Shown piece after piece: positions 44,308 through 54,831 of a DNA stretch of 64,000 bases. Numbering within the stretch: position 1 is the stretch's first letter; the number at the start of each line of letters is the position of its first letter. The stretch is from positions 4,216,001-4,280,000 of the forward strand of contig NZ_CAAHFG010000001.1 of the NCBI RefSeq assembly GCF_900890425.1, read 5' to 3'. The position numbers were made by a program, and so were the translations under genes. The stretch comes from Pontiella desulfatans (GTDB lineage Bacteria; Verrucomicrobiota; Kiritimatiellia; Kiritimatiellales; Pontiellaceae). The notes under the pieces are model-generated. The model was given only the letters and a program-made list of their open reading frames with translations. It was not told the DNA's origin and ran no database searches.

Positions 44308-46773
44308 TTATAAAGCCGCCGTGGCTTCCTGCACCTTATTCTTCATGCCGAAACCTGCATCGTTGCTTTCCCGCCCCATCAAAACCTCGACCGAATGTTC
44401 GCCGCCGTCGAAGACCGGCACCACATTGCCCTCGACGGGTTCGCCATCGACCACCACGGACGCGACGCCCTTGGAAATGTGTTCGGGGTTTTCGACTTCG
44501 ATGCGGTAGGTCGCGCCGCGGAACTTGCGAACCACCTTGAAGCCGTCCCATGCCTTGGGAATGCAGGGATTGATTTCGAGGCCGCCGTGGGTCGGCATGA
44601 TGCCGACGATAAACTTGGTGGCCGCCTGGTAGGTCCACGACGACGTGCCGGAGAGCCAACTGTTGCGGGCGAGGCCGAACTGCGGATGCTCGTCGCCGAG
44701 AATGTTTTGCGGGTAGCAGTAGGGTTCGCACTCGAAGCGGCCGATGTCGTCGTTCCGCGCGGCGGGGTTGATCTGGTTGTAGTATTGGAATGCGCGGTCG
44801 CCGTTGCCGACCAGCGTTTCGGCAATCATCACCCACGGGTTGGTGTGCAGGAAGATGCCGCCGTTTTCCTTGGCGCCCGGCGGATAGGTGGTGATGCCGC
44901 CCTTGGTCGGATCGAACCCGTTGTAGCCCGGCCAGCTGAGCTTGATGCCGCGGTCCGTGTTGAGTTTTCCATGCACCGACTCCAGCGCCTGCTCCGCGCG
45001 ATCGCCTTCGGCAAAGCCGGAAAAGACGCTCCACGACTGAGCGTTGGCGTAGATCTGCCCTTCGCTGTTTTGCTTGGAACCGATCGGGGTGCCGTCCTCT
45101 TCGTAGTAACGCACAAACCATTCGCCGTCCCAGCAGGTCTCGTTAACGACCTTTTTCATGCGCGCGTGGTCGGCGCGGTATTTTTCGGCCGCCGGCTGCG
45201 CGCCGAGATGGTCCATCAACTCGATCATTTCCTGCAGCGCGCGGCCATAGAGATTGGCAATCATTACGCTTTCGGCGGCGCCAAGCAGATTGACGCAATC
45301 GTTCCAGTCGGCGAATCCCAGCAGCGGCAGGCCGTGCGCGCCCGTGTTGGCTTGGGTGAACTCCATGGCGCGGTGCAGATGCTCCAGCACCGTTCCCTTT
45401 TCGCGTTTTTCGAGCGGGAGCGCCTTGGAATAGAACGGGATTTCCTCCTTCAGGAATCCATAGTCACCGGTCTCCTTGAGATAGGCGGAAACCGCCTGGA
45501 CGATCCAGAGGTGGTCGTCGCCATACCATTGCTTATGGCCGTCTTCGCGCGAGTCGCCCTCGTTGGCTTCCATGGTGAGCGGGAAAAACTGGTGCATCGC
45601 CGAACCGTTGGGCAACTGCACGCTGAGCAGCTTGCGCATCAGCGCCCGGGCATCGTCCGGCACCCCGGCCAGCACGCCCATCACATCCTGCGAGCTGTCG
45701 CGGAAACCAATGCCGCGCGCACCGAGGCCGAGCTGATAGAGCGAGAGATAGCGCGACCAGTTCATGGTCGTATGGCACTGGCGCGGGTTATGGATGTTGA
45801 CCATCGAGTTGAACGCGGCGTCCGGCGTTTCGATCCAGTTTTTGGAAAGATATTCATCCCAGAATTGTCCCAGAGACCGGAACGCGGCATCCACGTTTTC
45901 GAGGCAGCGGAACTTTTTCGCGGTTTCGGCCACCATGCCCGGCTCGTCCTGCCCGAGTTGGGTGACGATACGTTTTGTTTCGCCCGGCGCAAGTTCGCCC
46001 AGCTTGTGCAACAGCGCGGCGATGGTGTCGCCGCGCCGTGCCTCGCTGTTCGACAGGCTTTCGTTTTGCAGCTCCAAAGGGTTGGCCCAGGTGCCGTATT
46101 CGTTGTCGCCCAGGAATTCCTTGCGGTCGGTCTGGAACGAATCGACGGGCACATTCGAGGTGAAAAAGTTGTTTTCATACTGCTTCTTCATGAAGGCGTA
46201 CTGGCGCAACAGCACGGTGCCGTCGGCATTCCTTTCGGCGTCGACCGTCATGGTTTGCGGCACCCAGTCGGCATTGGTGTATTGCTTTAGCGCATCGAAA
46301 TGCGAGAACTCCACCACGGGAATCACATCCAGCTCCACCACTTCTTTCCGAAGGTTGGTAACGTTGATATCGCGCACCACCACATGTTCGCCGGGCGGCA
46401 CAAAGATCGCGACCTCCGTGCGGATACCATGGAACTCGGAGACAATGCGCTGGTAGCCGAGACCCACATGGCACTCGTATTTATCGTAGGCATCGAGCGT
46501 CGGCACGAAGAACGGCGAGAAGATTTTATAGCCGTCGCCTTCCTTGATGCGGAGATACATTCCCTCGCCCTTGAACTGCGAACTGGGCAGCTGGGGCATG
46601 TATTTGGTGATTCGGTTCAATGCGGGATCGCCTTTACAGATGAGCGAGCCGCCCGTATGGTCGACAATCCCGCCGAACGCCAGCGTGCCGACATAGTTCG
46701 TCCACTTGACGGGGGTCTTGGGATTGGTGATTACATACTCTCTTTTATCGTCGTCGAAATATCCGTATTTCAT
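44308..46773 (-). CDS. GH94 disaccharide phosphorylase, subgroup uncertain
   Basis: Cytoplasmic phosphorylase of 821 aa without signal peptide. It has the GH94 start (MKYGYFDDDKREYVITNPKT), the GARGIGFRDSSQDVMGVL motif and catalytic Asp in GFADWNDCVNLLG near residue 488. GH94 enzymes split beta-linked disaccharides with phosphate to give a sugar 1-phosphate, saving ATP. It differs clearly from the second GH94 gene here, so it probably handles another disaccharide (chitobiose, cellodextrin or a related unit). It follows the symporter gene after a repeat-filled gap of 76 bases. Confidence 0.88.
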   Translation of the reverse strand: MKYGYFDDDKREYVITNPKTPVKWTNYVGTLAFGGIVDHTGGSLICKGDPALNRITKYMPQLPSSQFKGEGMYLRIKEGDGYKIFSPFFVPTLDAYDKYECHVGLGYQRIVSEFHGIRTEVAIFVPPGEHVVVRDINVTNLRKEVVELDVIPVVEFSHFDALKQYTNADWVPQTMTVDAERNADGTVLLRQYAFMKKQYENNFFTSNVPVDSFQTDRKEFLGDNEYGTWANPLELQNESLSNSEARRGDTIAALLHKLGELAPGETKRIVTQLGQDEPGMVAETAKKFRCLENVDAAFRSLGQFWDEYLSKNWIETPDAAFNSMVNIHNPRQCHTTMNWSRYLSLYQLGLGARGIGFRDSSQDVMGVLAGVPDDARALMRKLLSVQLPNGSAMHQFFPLTMEANEGDSREDGHKQWYGDDHLWIVQAVSAYLKETGDYGFLKEEIPFYSKALPLEKREKGTVLEHLHRAMEFTQANTGAHGLPLLGFADWNDCVNLLGAAESVMIANLYGRALQEMIELMDHLGAQPAAEKYRADHARMKKVVNETCWDGEWFVRYYEEDGTPIGSKQNSEGQIYANAQSWSVFSGFAEGDRAEQALESVHGKLNTDRGIKLSWPGYNGFDPTKGGITTYPPGAKENGGIFLHTNPWVMIAETLVGNGDRAFQYYNQINPAARNDDIGRFECEPYCYPQNILGDEHPQFGLARNSWLSGTSSWTYQAATKFIVGIMPTHGGLEINPCIPKAWDGFKVVRKFRGATYRIEVENPEHISKGVASVVVDGEPVEGNVVPVFDGGEHSVEVLMGRESNDAGFGMKNKVQEATAAL

Positions 46774-46789
46774 GGTCGTTTCACTCCCC

Positions 46790-46846
46790 GTAACAAGTAA
46801 TCCGTAATTCGTAATTTTCGTTACGCATTACCCGTTACGCATTAGG
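46790..46846. repeat. GTAATnCGTAA-type imperfect hairpin repeat
   Basis: The left arm (46790-46814) contains GTAATCCGTAATTCGTAA and the right arm (46821-46846) contains TTACGCATTACCCGTTAC; 14 of 18 bases pair. The same words (TTACGCATTACGGGTTA) recur at 61158-61182. It occupies the gap between the symporter and GH94 genes. Confidence 0.75.
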
Positions 46847-46849
46847 TTT

Positions 46850-48274
46850 CTAAACTTTGCCCCTGCGCGCTTCAAGTTGCCTGCGGATTTCGGCCGCCTT
46901 CTGCGGCGTGATGGGGAAGATTTTCAAAAGACCCAGCGCCACCACCAAGGCAACAACGGGGATGGCGATGTAGCCGATGCGCATATTGCGCAGGACGGCT
47001 TCCGGTTGGGCGCCTTCGAGCGACGCATCGAATCCGGTGAATTCCAGCAACGGGCCGGAAATCAGGAACCCGATGCAGAAGGCAAACTTCAGGATCCAGG
47101 AAAAGATCGAAGCAAAGCTGCCCTCGCGACGCTCCCCGGTCTTCAACTCATCGAAGTCCACCACATCGGCCTGCATGGAGGAGAGCATCAGCCAAAGCCC
47201 CGCATAGCCCGCCCCGATAAACACGGTGTTCACCAGCATCAGGTACGGATAGGCCGGATTAAACGTCCACCAGGTGGTAGCCGCCGAAAACAAAACCAAC
47301 GCAACGGAGATGGCAAGGCACCGGGGCTTGCCGATGCGCTCGGAAAGCCATCGGAAAACGGGAATGAAAAGCAGGCTGAAAACGGTATAGACCACCGTTC
47401 CATAGCCCGCGAACCGGGCCGCCACCGTCCAGTCGGCATTCAACACATAGTAGGTGCCCACATAGCGGCCGTAGCTGTCGAAGATCGCCGTCCCCAGCAG
47501 GAAGAACACGGTGAAGAGACACAGCACGCGGAACGGAACGTTCTTGAGCGTTTCGCTCAAACTCTTGATCACGCCCACCTTTTCCTGGTGCTTGTTCACG
47601 CTCTCGTAATAGCGCTCCTTCACAAAAACCGCAGGGACAATCCCGAGCACCAGAATGATGGCGCCAATCACCAGGCTGAGCCAGCGCATGCCGTTCACCG
47701 TGCTCGCTTCGCCATTCAGGAAAAAGATCGGCAGCAGCGAAACCCACCACATCCAGCCGTTCACGAAACCGGCCAGCGTCTGGAAATATCCGCGGATTTC
47801 AGTCACCCTCGTCCGCTCGTTGTAGTCGGGGGTCATTTCCATCAGCAAGCTTTGGTAGGGCATCGCCCAGACCGTGAAGCAGGAGTAGAAAAGAATGCCG
47901 AAGCCGATCACCCACGCCATGATCAGTTCCTGGCTCCAGTCCATCGGGAACCACCAGATCAGGGGATAGGTCAGGCCGGCCAGGATGGACCCCACCAGAA
48001 TGAACGGTCGGCGGCGCCCCCACTTCGAGCGGAAGTTATCGGAGATGCACCCCATGATCGGATCGATGATGCCATCCCACAACCGCAGCGACATCAAGAT
48101 GATCGACACATAGAGCGGCCGCATATGCAGTTCCATGTTGAAGAACGGATAGGCAATGCTGACCAGAATCCATACCGCCAGAATATCAACCGGACCGCCG
48201 AGCGCGTAGGCCAGCTTGGTGCCGAACGGAACGCGGTCTTCCGCCGCCACGACAGGTTGTGCTTGATCAGCCAT
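46850..48274 (-). CDS. GPH-family sugar:cation symporter
   Basis: Inner-membrane transporter of 474 aa with about twelve hydrophobic helices. The glycoside-pentoside-hexuronide (GPH) family signature is present: [20 protein letters not shown] followed by [11 protein letters not shown], and a central loop with [20 protein letters not shown]. It imports glycosides with a cation. Its start overlaps the end of the cellobiose-phosphorylase-type gene by eight bases, and the second GH94 gene follows, so substrate import and phosphorolysis are encoded together. A disaccharide is the expected cargo. Confidence 0.9.
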   Translation of the reverse strand: MADQAQPVVAAEDRVPFGTKLAYALGGPVDILAVWILVSIAYPFFNMELHMRPLYVSIILMSLRLWDGIIDPIMGCISDNFRSKWGRRRPFILVGSILAGLTYPLIWWFPMDWSQELIMAWVIGFGILFYSCFTVWAMPYQSLLMEMTPDYNERTRVTEIRGYFQTLAGFVNGWMWWVSLLPIFFLNGEASTVNGMRWLSLVIGAIILVLGIVPAVFVKERYYESVNKHQEKVGVIKSLSETLKNVPFRVLCLFTVFFLLGTAIFDSYGRYVGTYYVLNADWTVAARFAGYGTVVYTVFSLLFIPVFRWLSERIGKPRCLAISVALVLFSAATTWWTFNPAYPYLMLVNTVFIGAGYAGLWLMLSSMQADVVDFDELKTGERREGSFASIFSWILKFAFCIGFLISGPLLEFTGFDASLEGAQPEAVLRNMRIGYIAIPVVALVVALGLLKIFPITPQKAAEIRRQLEARRGKV

Positions 48275-50708
48275 GATCGACTCCCATTACCACTTCGATT
48301 TGATGCACCCGGTCTTTTGCCAGGACGGGTACGAGGTTGCCTTTTACCAGCTCGCCGTTGACCAGCAGCAGGATGACGCCCTTGGACACCCCTTCAGGAT
48401 TCTTGATGGTGATGTTGTATTCCGCGCCGCGGAAACGGCGGACGATGGTGTATTCCTTCCACTCCTGCGGGATGCACGGGTCGATGCGCAGTCCGTCGTA
48501 GTCGGGGTGGACACCCAGAATATATTGCGAGATCGCCACCCAGTTCCACGCGGCGGTTCCCGTTAGCCACGAGTTTTTGGCCTCGCCCGGTTTGAAGGCA
48601 TCCTTGCCCGCAATCATCTGCGAATAGACATAGGGTTCCATGCGGTGCAGCTCCGAAATCCCTTCGCGATAGGCCGGCGCGATGCGCCTCCAATAGTCGA
48701 ACGCGCGGTCGCCGCGACCGATCATCGTTTCGCCGATCATGATCCACGGATTGTTGTGGCAGAAGATGCCGGCGTTTTCCTTGTAGCCCGCCGGATAGGT
48801 CGAGATTTCGCCGTACGCCAGGACATATTCCGTGAAGGCCGGGTTGTTCAGCACGATGCCGTGCTCGCAGGCGAGCTTGTCGGCCACGGAGTCGAGCGCC
48901 TTTTCGCACAAGCCTTCGTCCTTGCCGATCCCGGCCATCGTGCACCAGCCCTGCGACTCGATAAAAATCTTGCTTTCGTCGTTTTCGTCGGAGCCGACCT
49001 TGTGGCCGAAAAAGTCGTAGGCGCGCAGGAACCATTCGCCATCCCAGCCATGTTGCTTGACCGCCTCGACCATGGCATCGACCTGCCTTTGCGCCTCGAT
49101 GGTTTCCATGCCGCGCAGCTCGCAGAGGCGGATGTATTCGCGGCCATAGAGCACAAACTCTCCGGCAATCATCAACGACTCCGCCGTGCTACCCGATTGG
49201 TTTTCGGTGGTCTGGAACGATTCGTTCGGATCCTTCGAAAAGCAGTTGAGGTTGAGGCAGTCGTTCCAGTCGGCGCGCCCGATGAGCGGCAAGCCATGCG
49301 GACCGAGGTGGTTGACCGTGAAGTTGAACGAGCGGGTCAGGTGCCCGAATAGGTCGGTGGCCGTTGCATCGTCGTTGTCGTACGGCACGGTTTCGTCGAG
49401 GATGCTCCAGTCGCCGGTCTCCTTGATGTAGGCCGAGACGGAGAGGATCAGCCAGAGCGGATCGTCGTTGAAGTTTCCGCCGATCTCGGCGTTGCCGCGC
49501 TTGGTGAGCGGCTGGTACTGGTGGTAGGCCGAGCCATCCTCGAACTGCGTGGCGGCAATGTCGAGAATGCGCTGCTTGGCGCGCTCCGGCACCTGGTGCA
49601 CGAAGCCGATCAGATCCTGGTTGGAATCGCGGAAGCCCATGCCGCGGCCGATGCCCGACTCGAAGAACGAGGCGCTGCGCGACATGTTGAAGGTGACCAT
49701 GCACTGGTACTGGTTCCAAATGTTGACCATGCGGTCGAGCTTGCCATCGCCACTGTCCACCTGGTAGGTGCCGAGGAGGTTTTCCCAATAATCAGCCAGC
49801 TCCGCCAGCGCGGCATCGACCTTTTCAACCGTCTCGAAATTTTTGATGACCCGCCTGGCGCCGGCCTTGTTGATGATGCCCTTCGACTCCCACTTTTGGT
49901 CTTCGGCCTTTTCGATGTAGCCCAGCACAAAGACCAGCTCGCGCTTTTCACCGGGCGCCAGATCGATTTCAAGATAGTGCGAGGCAATCGGCGACCAGCC
50001 GTGCGCCACGGAATTGCGCGGCGCACCTTCGGCCACGGCCTGCGGATTTTCGAACCCGTTGTAGAGCCCAACAAACGATTCGCGGTCGGTGTCGAAGCCC
50101 TGGATCGGGGCGTTGACGGAATAGAAGGCATAGTGGTTGCGGCGCTCCTTGTATTCGGTCTTGTGGTAGAGCACCGATTCCTCGATCTCCACCTCGCCGG
50201 TCGAAAGGTTGCGCTGGAAGTTTTCCATATCGGTCTGCGCGTTCCACAGGCACCATTCCGCCAGCGAGAAGAGCTTCAGGCTTTTGTGCTCGCCGGATTC
50301 GTTTTCGATGGAGAGCTTGTGCACCTCGGCATTCACGCCCAGCGGCACGAAGCAGGTCAGCTCCGCTTTCACCCCGCCCTTTTCGCCGATGAACTTCGAA
50401 TAGCTCAAGCCATGGCGGCATTCGTAGGAATCGAGCGTGGCCTGGGTCGGCTTCCAGCCCGGGTTCCACACCGAGTCGCCATCCTTGATATAGTAGTAGC
50501 GCCCACCGGTGTCGATCGGCACGTTGTTGTAGCGGTAGCGCGTCAGCCGGCGGAACTTGGCATCCTTATAGAAGCAATAGCCCCCGCCTGTATTCGACAC
50601 CAACCCGAAAAACTCGTCGTTGCCCAAATAGTTGATCCACGGAAACGGCGTCTTCGGCTCCGTAATTACATACTCGCGGGCTTCATCATCAAAATAACCA
50701 AACTTCAT
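48267..50708 (-). CDS. GH94 cellobiose phosphorylase-type enzyme
   Basis: Cytoplasmic protein of 813 aa. The sequence follows known cellobiose phosphorylases closely: [80 protein letters not shown], and catalytic Asp in [15 protein letters not shown] near residue 479. It would convert cellobiose (or a close beta-glucoside) and phosphate to glucose 1-phosphate and glucose. The ATG at 50708 is preferred to one ten codons upstream, as it matches the conserved family start. It is the first gene of the GH94-symporter-GH94 set. Confidence 0.92.
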   Translation of the reverse strand: MKFGYFDDEAREYVITEPKTPFPWINYLGNDEFFGLVSNTGGGYCFYKDAKFRRLTRYRYNNVPIDTGGRYYYIKDGDSVWNPGWKPTQATLDSYECRHGLSYSKFIGEKGGVKAELTCFVPLGVNAEVHKLSIENESGEHKSLKLFSLAEWCLWNAQTDMENFQRNLSTGEVEIEESVLYHKTEYKERRNHYAFYSVNAPIQGFDTDRESFVGLYNGFENPQAVAEGAPRNSVAHGWSPIASHYLEIDLAPGEKRELVFVLGYIEKAEDQKWESKGIINKAGARRVIKNFETVEKVDAALAELADYWENLLGTYQVDSGDGKLDRMVNIWNQYQCMVTFNMSRSASFFESGIGRGMGFRDSNQDLIGFVHQVPERAKQRILDIAATQFEDGSAYHQYQPLTKRGNAEIGGNFNDDPLWLILSVSAYIKETGDWSILDETVPYDNDDATATDLFGHLTRSFNFTVNHLGPHGLPLIGRADWNDCLNLNCFSKDPNESFQTTENQSGSTAESLMIAGEFVLYGREYIRLCELRGMETIEAQRQVDAMVEAVKQHGWDGEWFLRAYDFFGHKVGSDENDESKIFIESQGWCTMAGIGKDEGLCEKALDSVADKLACEHGIVLNNPAFTEYVLAYGEISTYPAGYKENAGIFCHNNPWIMIGETMIGRGDRAFDYWRRIAPAYREGISELHRMEPYVYSQMIAGKDAFKPGEAKNSWLTGTAAWNWVAISQYILGVHPDYDGLRIDPCIPQEWKEYTIVRRFRGAEYNITIKNPEGVSKGVILLLVNGELVKGNLVPVLAKDRVHQIEVVMGVDHG

Positions 50709-50824
50709 CCAGTAGCTTCTCCCGTTAAAACAAAACACTTCTATATCACTACTAAAACAACGTCAACCTCGTTTGCTATTTTTTCTTGCGATTTTGCGCA
50801 TGTTATCCTAAATACCGGATCATC

Positions 50825-51904
50825 ATGAATATAACATTTACATATCTATCAAAACCGTACTGCTATATCACCCTCCTAACGGCGGTCCTTGCCGCATCGG
50901 CCCCGGCCACACCGGTTCCGGCCACCGATCCCGGCATCGAGGTGCGCGGCACAAAATATGCCCAGCCCCGGAATGCCGGACTGCGGTTCCAACGCCACCG
51001 GGAGGATGTTCTGCAACTGCCGCGCAAGGAGCTGGGCATCAATCCCGACAAGGCACGGAATGGTTCCGGCATCGTTCTGGCCTTCCAAACCGACAGCGAT
51101 AGCATCCGGGCCAACTTCAGGATTCTATCCGCCAACTACATGGGCTCGGCCTTCGGCCTGTTCGAGGACGGGAAGCTGGCGAAGGAATTCAAATTCAACC
51201 CCAAGACCTCGGAAGCCAAACTGGAATTCGAGCGCAGAGGCAGCGGCTGTTTCGAAATCGCCCTCCCCAGCTTTGCCAATGTGGAATTCCTGGGGCTGGA
51301 ACTCGATGGCCAACTGAAAAAGCCATCGCCACCCAACGCCCCCGTCTACGTGGCGCTGGGCGACTCGATCAGCCACGGGGTCGGGCAGCACGGCGCAACC
51401 CACACCACTTGGCCATTCCTGCTGTCCCGGAAGCTGAACGCGGAACTCTTCAACCTGGCCGTCGGGGGCGGCAAGGTTTCGGTGCCGATCGGCAACATGC
51501 TGGAGGACTGGAAGCGGATCGACTACATCACCATCCTCGTCGGCTACAACGACCTGCACTTCGACCAAAAGACGCCGGAGGGCTTCGCGACCCAATACGG
51601 CGAGCTGCTGGACGCCATCCGGGCAAACCATCCCGACACCCCGGTCTACTGCATCTCCCTGCTCCACACCAAAAAACCAACCAGCGAAAAGACCGGCCAC
51701 ACCGCGAACGAATTCCGTACCGCCCTGTCGAAGCTGGTCGGCACGCGCGCACAGACGGATGCACACCTCCACTTTGTTGCCGGGGAAACAATTACATCCG
51801 CAAAAAACCTGCAGGCCGACAACCCGAAAGATCCCGTGCACCTGGGCGAAGAAGGGGCCGCCATGCTGGCCGATGAACTGTATCGCATCATAACCCGCAA
51901 ATAG
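50825..51904 (+). CDS. Secreted SGNH/GDSL hydrolase
   Basis: Protein of 359 aa with a hydrophobic N-terminus (YITLLTAVLAASAPATPVPA). An N-terminal sandwich domain (residues about 30-165) precedes the SGNH hydrolase domain: block I VALGDSISHGVG (Ser near 180), Gly in LAVGGGKVS, Asn in VGYNDLHF, and the Asp-His pair in DPVHLGEEG near 336. Such two-domain enzymes often remove acetyl or other acyl esters from polysaccharides. Shine-Dalgarno support at 50825 is weak; ATG 50786 is an alternative. It lies 85 bases before the DUF1549 gene on the same strand. Confidence 0.85.
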   Translation: MNITFTYLSKPYCYITLLTAVLAASAPATPVPATDPGIEVRGTKYAQPRNAGLRFQRHREDVLQLPRKELGINPDKARNGSGIVLAFQTDSDSIRANFRILSANYMGSAFGLFEDGKLAKEFKFNPKTSEAKLEFERRGSGCFEIALPSFANVEFLGLELDGQLKKPSPPNAPVYVALGDSISHGVGQHGATHTTWPFLLSRKLNAELFNLAVGGGKVSVPIGNMLEDWKRIDYITILVGYNDLHFDQKTPEGFATQYGELLDAIRANHPDTPVYCISLLHTKKPTSEKTGHTANEFRTALSKLVGTRAQTDAHLHFVAGETITSAKNLQADNPKDPVHLGEEGAAMLADELYRIITRK

Positions 51905-51989
51905 GAGGGCCGATTTAGCGGCAGCCAAACTGCAATATCCGTCCCCCTCGTCCGTTGGATTCCCAACGCATGAAACAAAGGACGATGGA

Positions 51990-53537
51990 ATGGTAAAAAC
52001 TCTTTCACTGATCGCCGCAGGCATTGGGTTCGCGAGTCTTTCACTGGCCCAATACGAAACCACAGGCAACCCAGCGCCCCCCACGAAGATCGACCTGCCC
52101 CTGCTAAAGCAGTACACGCAACTGGGCATCCGCCCCGCCGGCACCTGCTCCGATAGCGTCTTTGTGCGCCGGGTCCATCTCGACCTTACCGGCAGCATCC
52201 CCACGGCCGACCAGGCACGCGACTTTATTGATGACCGCTCGAAGGACAAGCGCGCGAAACTCATCGACGAGCTGCTGGCAAGCGACGGCTTCAGCCACTA
52301 TTGCACCACCCTTTGGTGCGACCGCCTGCGGGTGAAGTCCGAATTCCCGATCAACCTCTGGCCCAACGCCGTGCAGGCCTACCACCGCTGGATCCTCGGC
52401 TCCATCCGCGAAAACAAACCCTATGACCAATTCGTCCGCGAAATCCTGACTTCAAATGGAAGCAACTTCCGCGTGCCGCAGGTCAACTTTTTCCGCGCCG
52501 TGCAAAACAGCGACCCCGAAACCATCGCCCGCGCGGCCGCCCTCACCTTCATGGGCACGCGCCTCGACTCCTGGCCGAAGGACCGGCAACAGGACCTGGC
52601 CGTTTTTTTCTCCGATTTGGCCTTCAAGAAAACCAGCGAGTGGAAAGAGGAGATCGTCTATGCCGACCTCTTCAGCCAACGGGAAAACCGGCGCGGCACA
52701 ACACTCACCCTGCCCGATGGAAAAACGGTTGAAGTTCCGCTCGACCACGATGCACGGAAGGTCTTTGCAGACTGGCTGACGCACGAAAGCAATCCCTGGT
52801 TCGCACGCAATGCGGTCAACCGCATCTGGCACCAGCTCTTTGGCTCCGGCATCATCCAGGAACCGGACGACATCCGCCCCGACAACCCCCCGGCGAACCA
52901 GGAAATGCTCGCGCTGCTCGAAAAGGAGCTCAACGTATCCGGCAACGACCTGCGCCACATCTACCGGCTCATCCTCAACTCCGCCACCTACCAACGCTCC
53001 AGCATCCCGGCAACCAACACCCCCATGGCCGAACAGCTGTTCGCCCACTACCCGCTCCACCGGATCGACGCCGAGACCTTGATCGACTCGCTCTGCCACA
53101 TCACCGGAACCACGGAACAATACTGGAGCATGATTCCGGAGCCCTTCTCCTTTATTCCGGTTGAACAGGGGTCCGTCACGCTCGCCGACGGAAGCATCAC
53201 CAGCCCCTTCCTGGAAAAATTCGGCCGCCCCCCGCGCGACACCGGGCTTGCAACCGAACGCAACAACGAAATCACCGCCGCCCAGCAACTGCATCTGCTC
53301 AACTCCGGCCATATCCGCGAAAAGCTCAACCGCATCGGCCTCCAGCTGCCGCGCCGCAACACCCCCGTGGCCAACACCGACGAACTCTACCTTTCCATCC
53401 TTTCGCGCCATCCGACCCAAGCGGAGCTGCTCGCGCTGAGCGACTACACCCTGATGGCCGAGGCGGAAGGGCGCGATCTCGCCACCGACATTGCCTGGGC
53501 GCTCATCAACAGCCCGGAATTCCTTTTCAAACACTAG
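51990..53537 (+). CDS. DUF1549/DUF1553 protein without cytochrome c domain
   Basis: Secreted protein of 515 aa with signal peptide (LIAAGIGFASLSLAQ). Residues about 30-215 match DUF1549 (DSVFVRRVHLDLTGSIPTAD, DGFSHYCTTLWCDRLRVKSE, PYDQFVREILTSNGSN) and about 245-500 match DUF1553 (FADWLTHESNPWFARNAVNR, IYRLILNSATYQRSS). Family members in Planctomycetes and Verrucomicrobia usually carry an N-terminal planctomycete cytochrome c domain and reach 800 aa or more; here it is absent and no CxxCH motif is seen. These proteins nearly always accompany a DUF1501 gene, which follows after ten bases. Activity of the family is unknown. Confidence 0.88.
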   Translation: MVKTLSLIAAGIGFASLSLAQYETTGNPAPPTKIDLPLLKQYTQLGIRPAGTCSDSVFVRRVHLDLTGSIPTADQARDFIDDRSKDKRAKLIDELLASDGFSHYCTTLWCDRLRVKSEFPINLWPNAVQAYHRWILGSIRENKPYDQFVREILTSNGSNFRVPQVNFFRAVQNSDPETIARAAALTFMGTRLDSWPKDRQQDLAVFFSDLAFKKTSEWKEEIVYADLFSQRENRRGTTLTLPDGKTVEVPLDHDARKVFADWLTHESNPWFARNAVNRIWHQLFGSGIIQEPDDIRPDNPPANQEMLALLEKELNVSGNDLRHIYRLILNSATYQRSSIPATNTPMAEQLFAHYPLHRIDAETLIDSLCHITGTTEQYWSMIPEPFSFIPVEQGSVTLADGSITSPFLEKFGRPPRDTGLATERNNEITAAQQLHLLNSGHIREKLNRIGLQLPRRNTPVANTDELYLSILSRHPTQAELLALSDYTLMAEAEGRDLATDIAWALINSPEFLFKH

Positions 53538-53547
53538 GAGCAGCACC

Positions 53548-54831
53548 ATGAACCTCTCGCGCAGAACGATCCTCCAGTCCGCCGCCGCGGCACCGTTGCT
53601 CGCCCAGGCCGCCGCGGCACCCAATGCCAAAGCCAAGGCCGTGATCCAGATCTGGATCTGGGGCGGCCCGGCCCACCTCGACACGTTCGACCCCAAGCCG
53701 GACGCGGGGTACGACTACTGCGGCGCCTACACCAAGCCCATCGCCACCAACGTCGACGGCATCCGCATCGGCGAAGCGCTCCCCGAATTGGCCAAGCAGG
53801 CCGACAAGTTTTCGATCATCCGCAGCATGACCCACGGGATCAACGCCCACGAAAGCGCGTCATACTGCACCCAGACCGGGCGCCTGCCCGGCGGGCGCAT
53901 CGTCTATCCGGCCATCGGCTCGGTGGTTTCGCTCAAACACGGCTACGATGCGGGCTACAACGGGCTCATCCCGCCCTACGTCGTGCTCACCGAACCGCAG
54001 GGCCGCTTTTCCGAAGCCGGGTTCCTGGGCCCCCGCTACAAGCCCTTCGCCACGGGCGGCGACCCCGCGCAAAATCCGTTCGCCGTGGAAGGCATCGTTG
54101 CCGAAGGCATAACCGACCGCCGCCAGCGCGAACGCCGCGAGTTGCTCCGCTGGCTCGACACCTTCGGCAAACGCTTGCCAGGCAATGCGCAACTGGAAAC
54201 CTACTATGCCTCCAAGGAGAAGGCCTACGACCTGATCATGGGCGACGGCGCGAAAATCTTCGACCTCTCGCAGGAGAGCGACGAGCTGCGCGAGCGCTAT
54301 GGCCGCAACACGTTCGGCCAATCCTGCCTGGCCGCCCGGCGGCTGGTGGAAGCCGGCGTCAAATACATCACCATCAACTTCAAAGGCTGGGACACGCACA
54401 AAAAGCATTTCGAAGAGATGCGCCGCAAGCTGCCGCAAATGGACGCCGGGTTCGCCACCCTGCTTTCGGACCTTTCCGACCGCGGCCTGCTCGACAGCAC
54501 CATCGTCTGGTGGGGCGGCGAATTCGGCCGCACCCCGAAGATCCAATGGGAAGCCCCGTGGGACGGCGGTCGCGGCCACCACGGCGCATGCTTCTCCCAC
54601 GTCCTGGCCGGCGGCGGCTTCAAGGGCGGACAGGTGGTCGGAGCCTCCGACGCCAAGGGGGTGGAGGTCGCCGAGCGCCCGGTCCGCCCATGGGACCTGA
54701 TCGGCAGCATCCATCAGCAAATGGGCGTCGATCCCGCCAGCACCATTCCCCACTCCGATGGCCCCGTCAGCCTCGTTCCCGGCGAAATCGACGGCTACTC
54801 CACCGGCGGCCGCTTGAAGGAGCTGATCTGA
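53548..54831 (+). CDS. DUF1501 protein, Tat-exported
   Basis: Protein of 427 aa with a twin-arginine signal (SRRTILQSAAAAPLLAQAAA). The family pattern includes IWIWGGPAHLDTFDPKPDAG, FSIIRSMTHGINAHESASYC, KYITINFKGWDTHKKHFEEM and VWWGGEFGRTPKIQWEAPWD. DUF1501 proteins belong to the alkaline phosphatase/sulfatase superfamily, and some annotations call them sulfatase-like. The Tat signal implies export after folding, possibly with a metal cofactor. It lies ten bases after the DUF1549 gene and overlaps the next start (TGATG), so the three are one operon. Confidence 0.9.
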   Translation: MNLSRRTILQSAAAAPLLAQAAAAPNAKAKAVIQIWIWGGPAHLDTFDPKPDAGYDYCGAYTKPIATNVDGIRIGEALPELAKQADKFSIIRSMTHGINAHESASYCTQTGRLPGGRIVYPAIGSVVSLKHGYDAGYNGLIPPYVVLTEPQGRFSEAGFLGPRYKPFATGGDPAQNPFAVEGIVAEGITDRRQRERRELLRWLDTFGKRLPGNAQLETYYASKEKAYDLIMGDGAKIFDLSQESDELRERYGRNTFGQSCLAARRLVEAGVKYITINFKGWDTHKKHFEEMRRKLPQMDAGFATLLSDLSDRGLLDSTIVWWGGEFGRTPKIQWEAPWDGGRGHHGACFSHVLAGGGFKGGQVVGASDAKGVEVAERPVRPWDLIGSIHQQMGVDPASTIPHSDGPVSLVPGEIDGYSTGGRLKELI

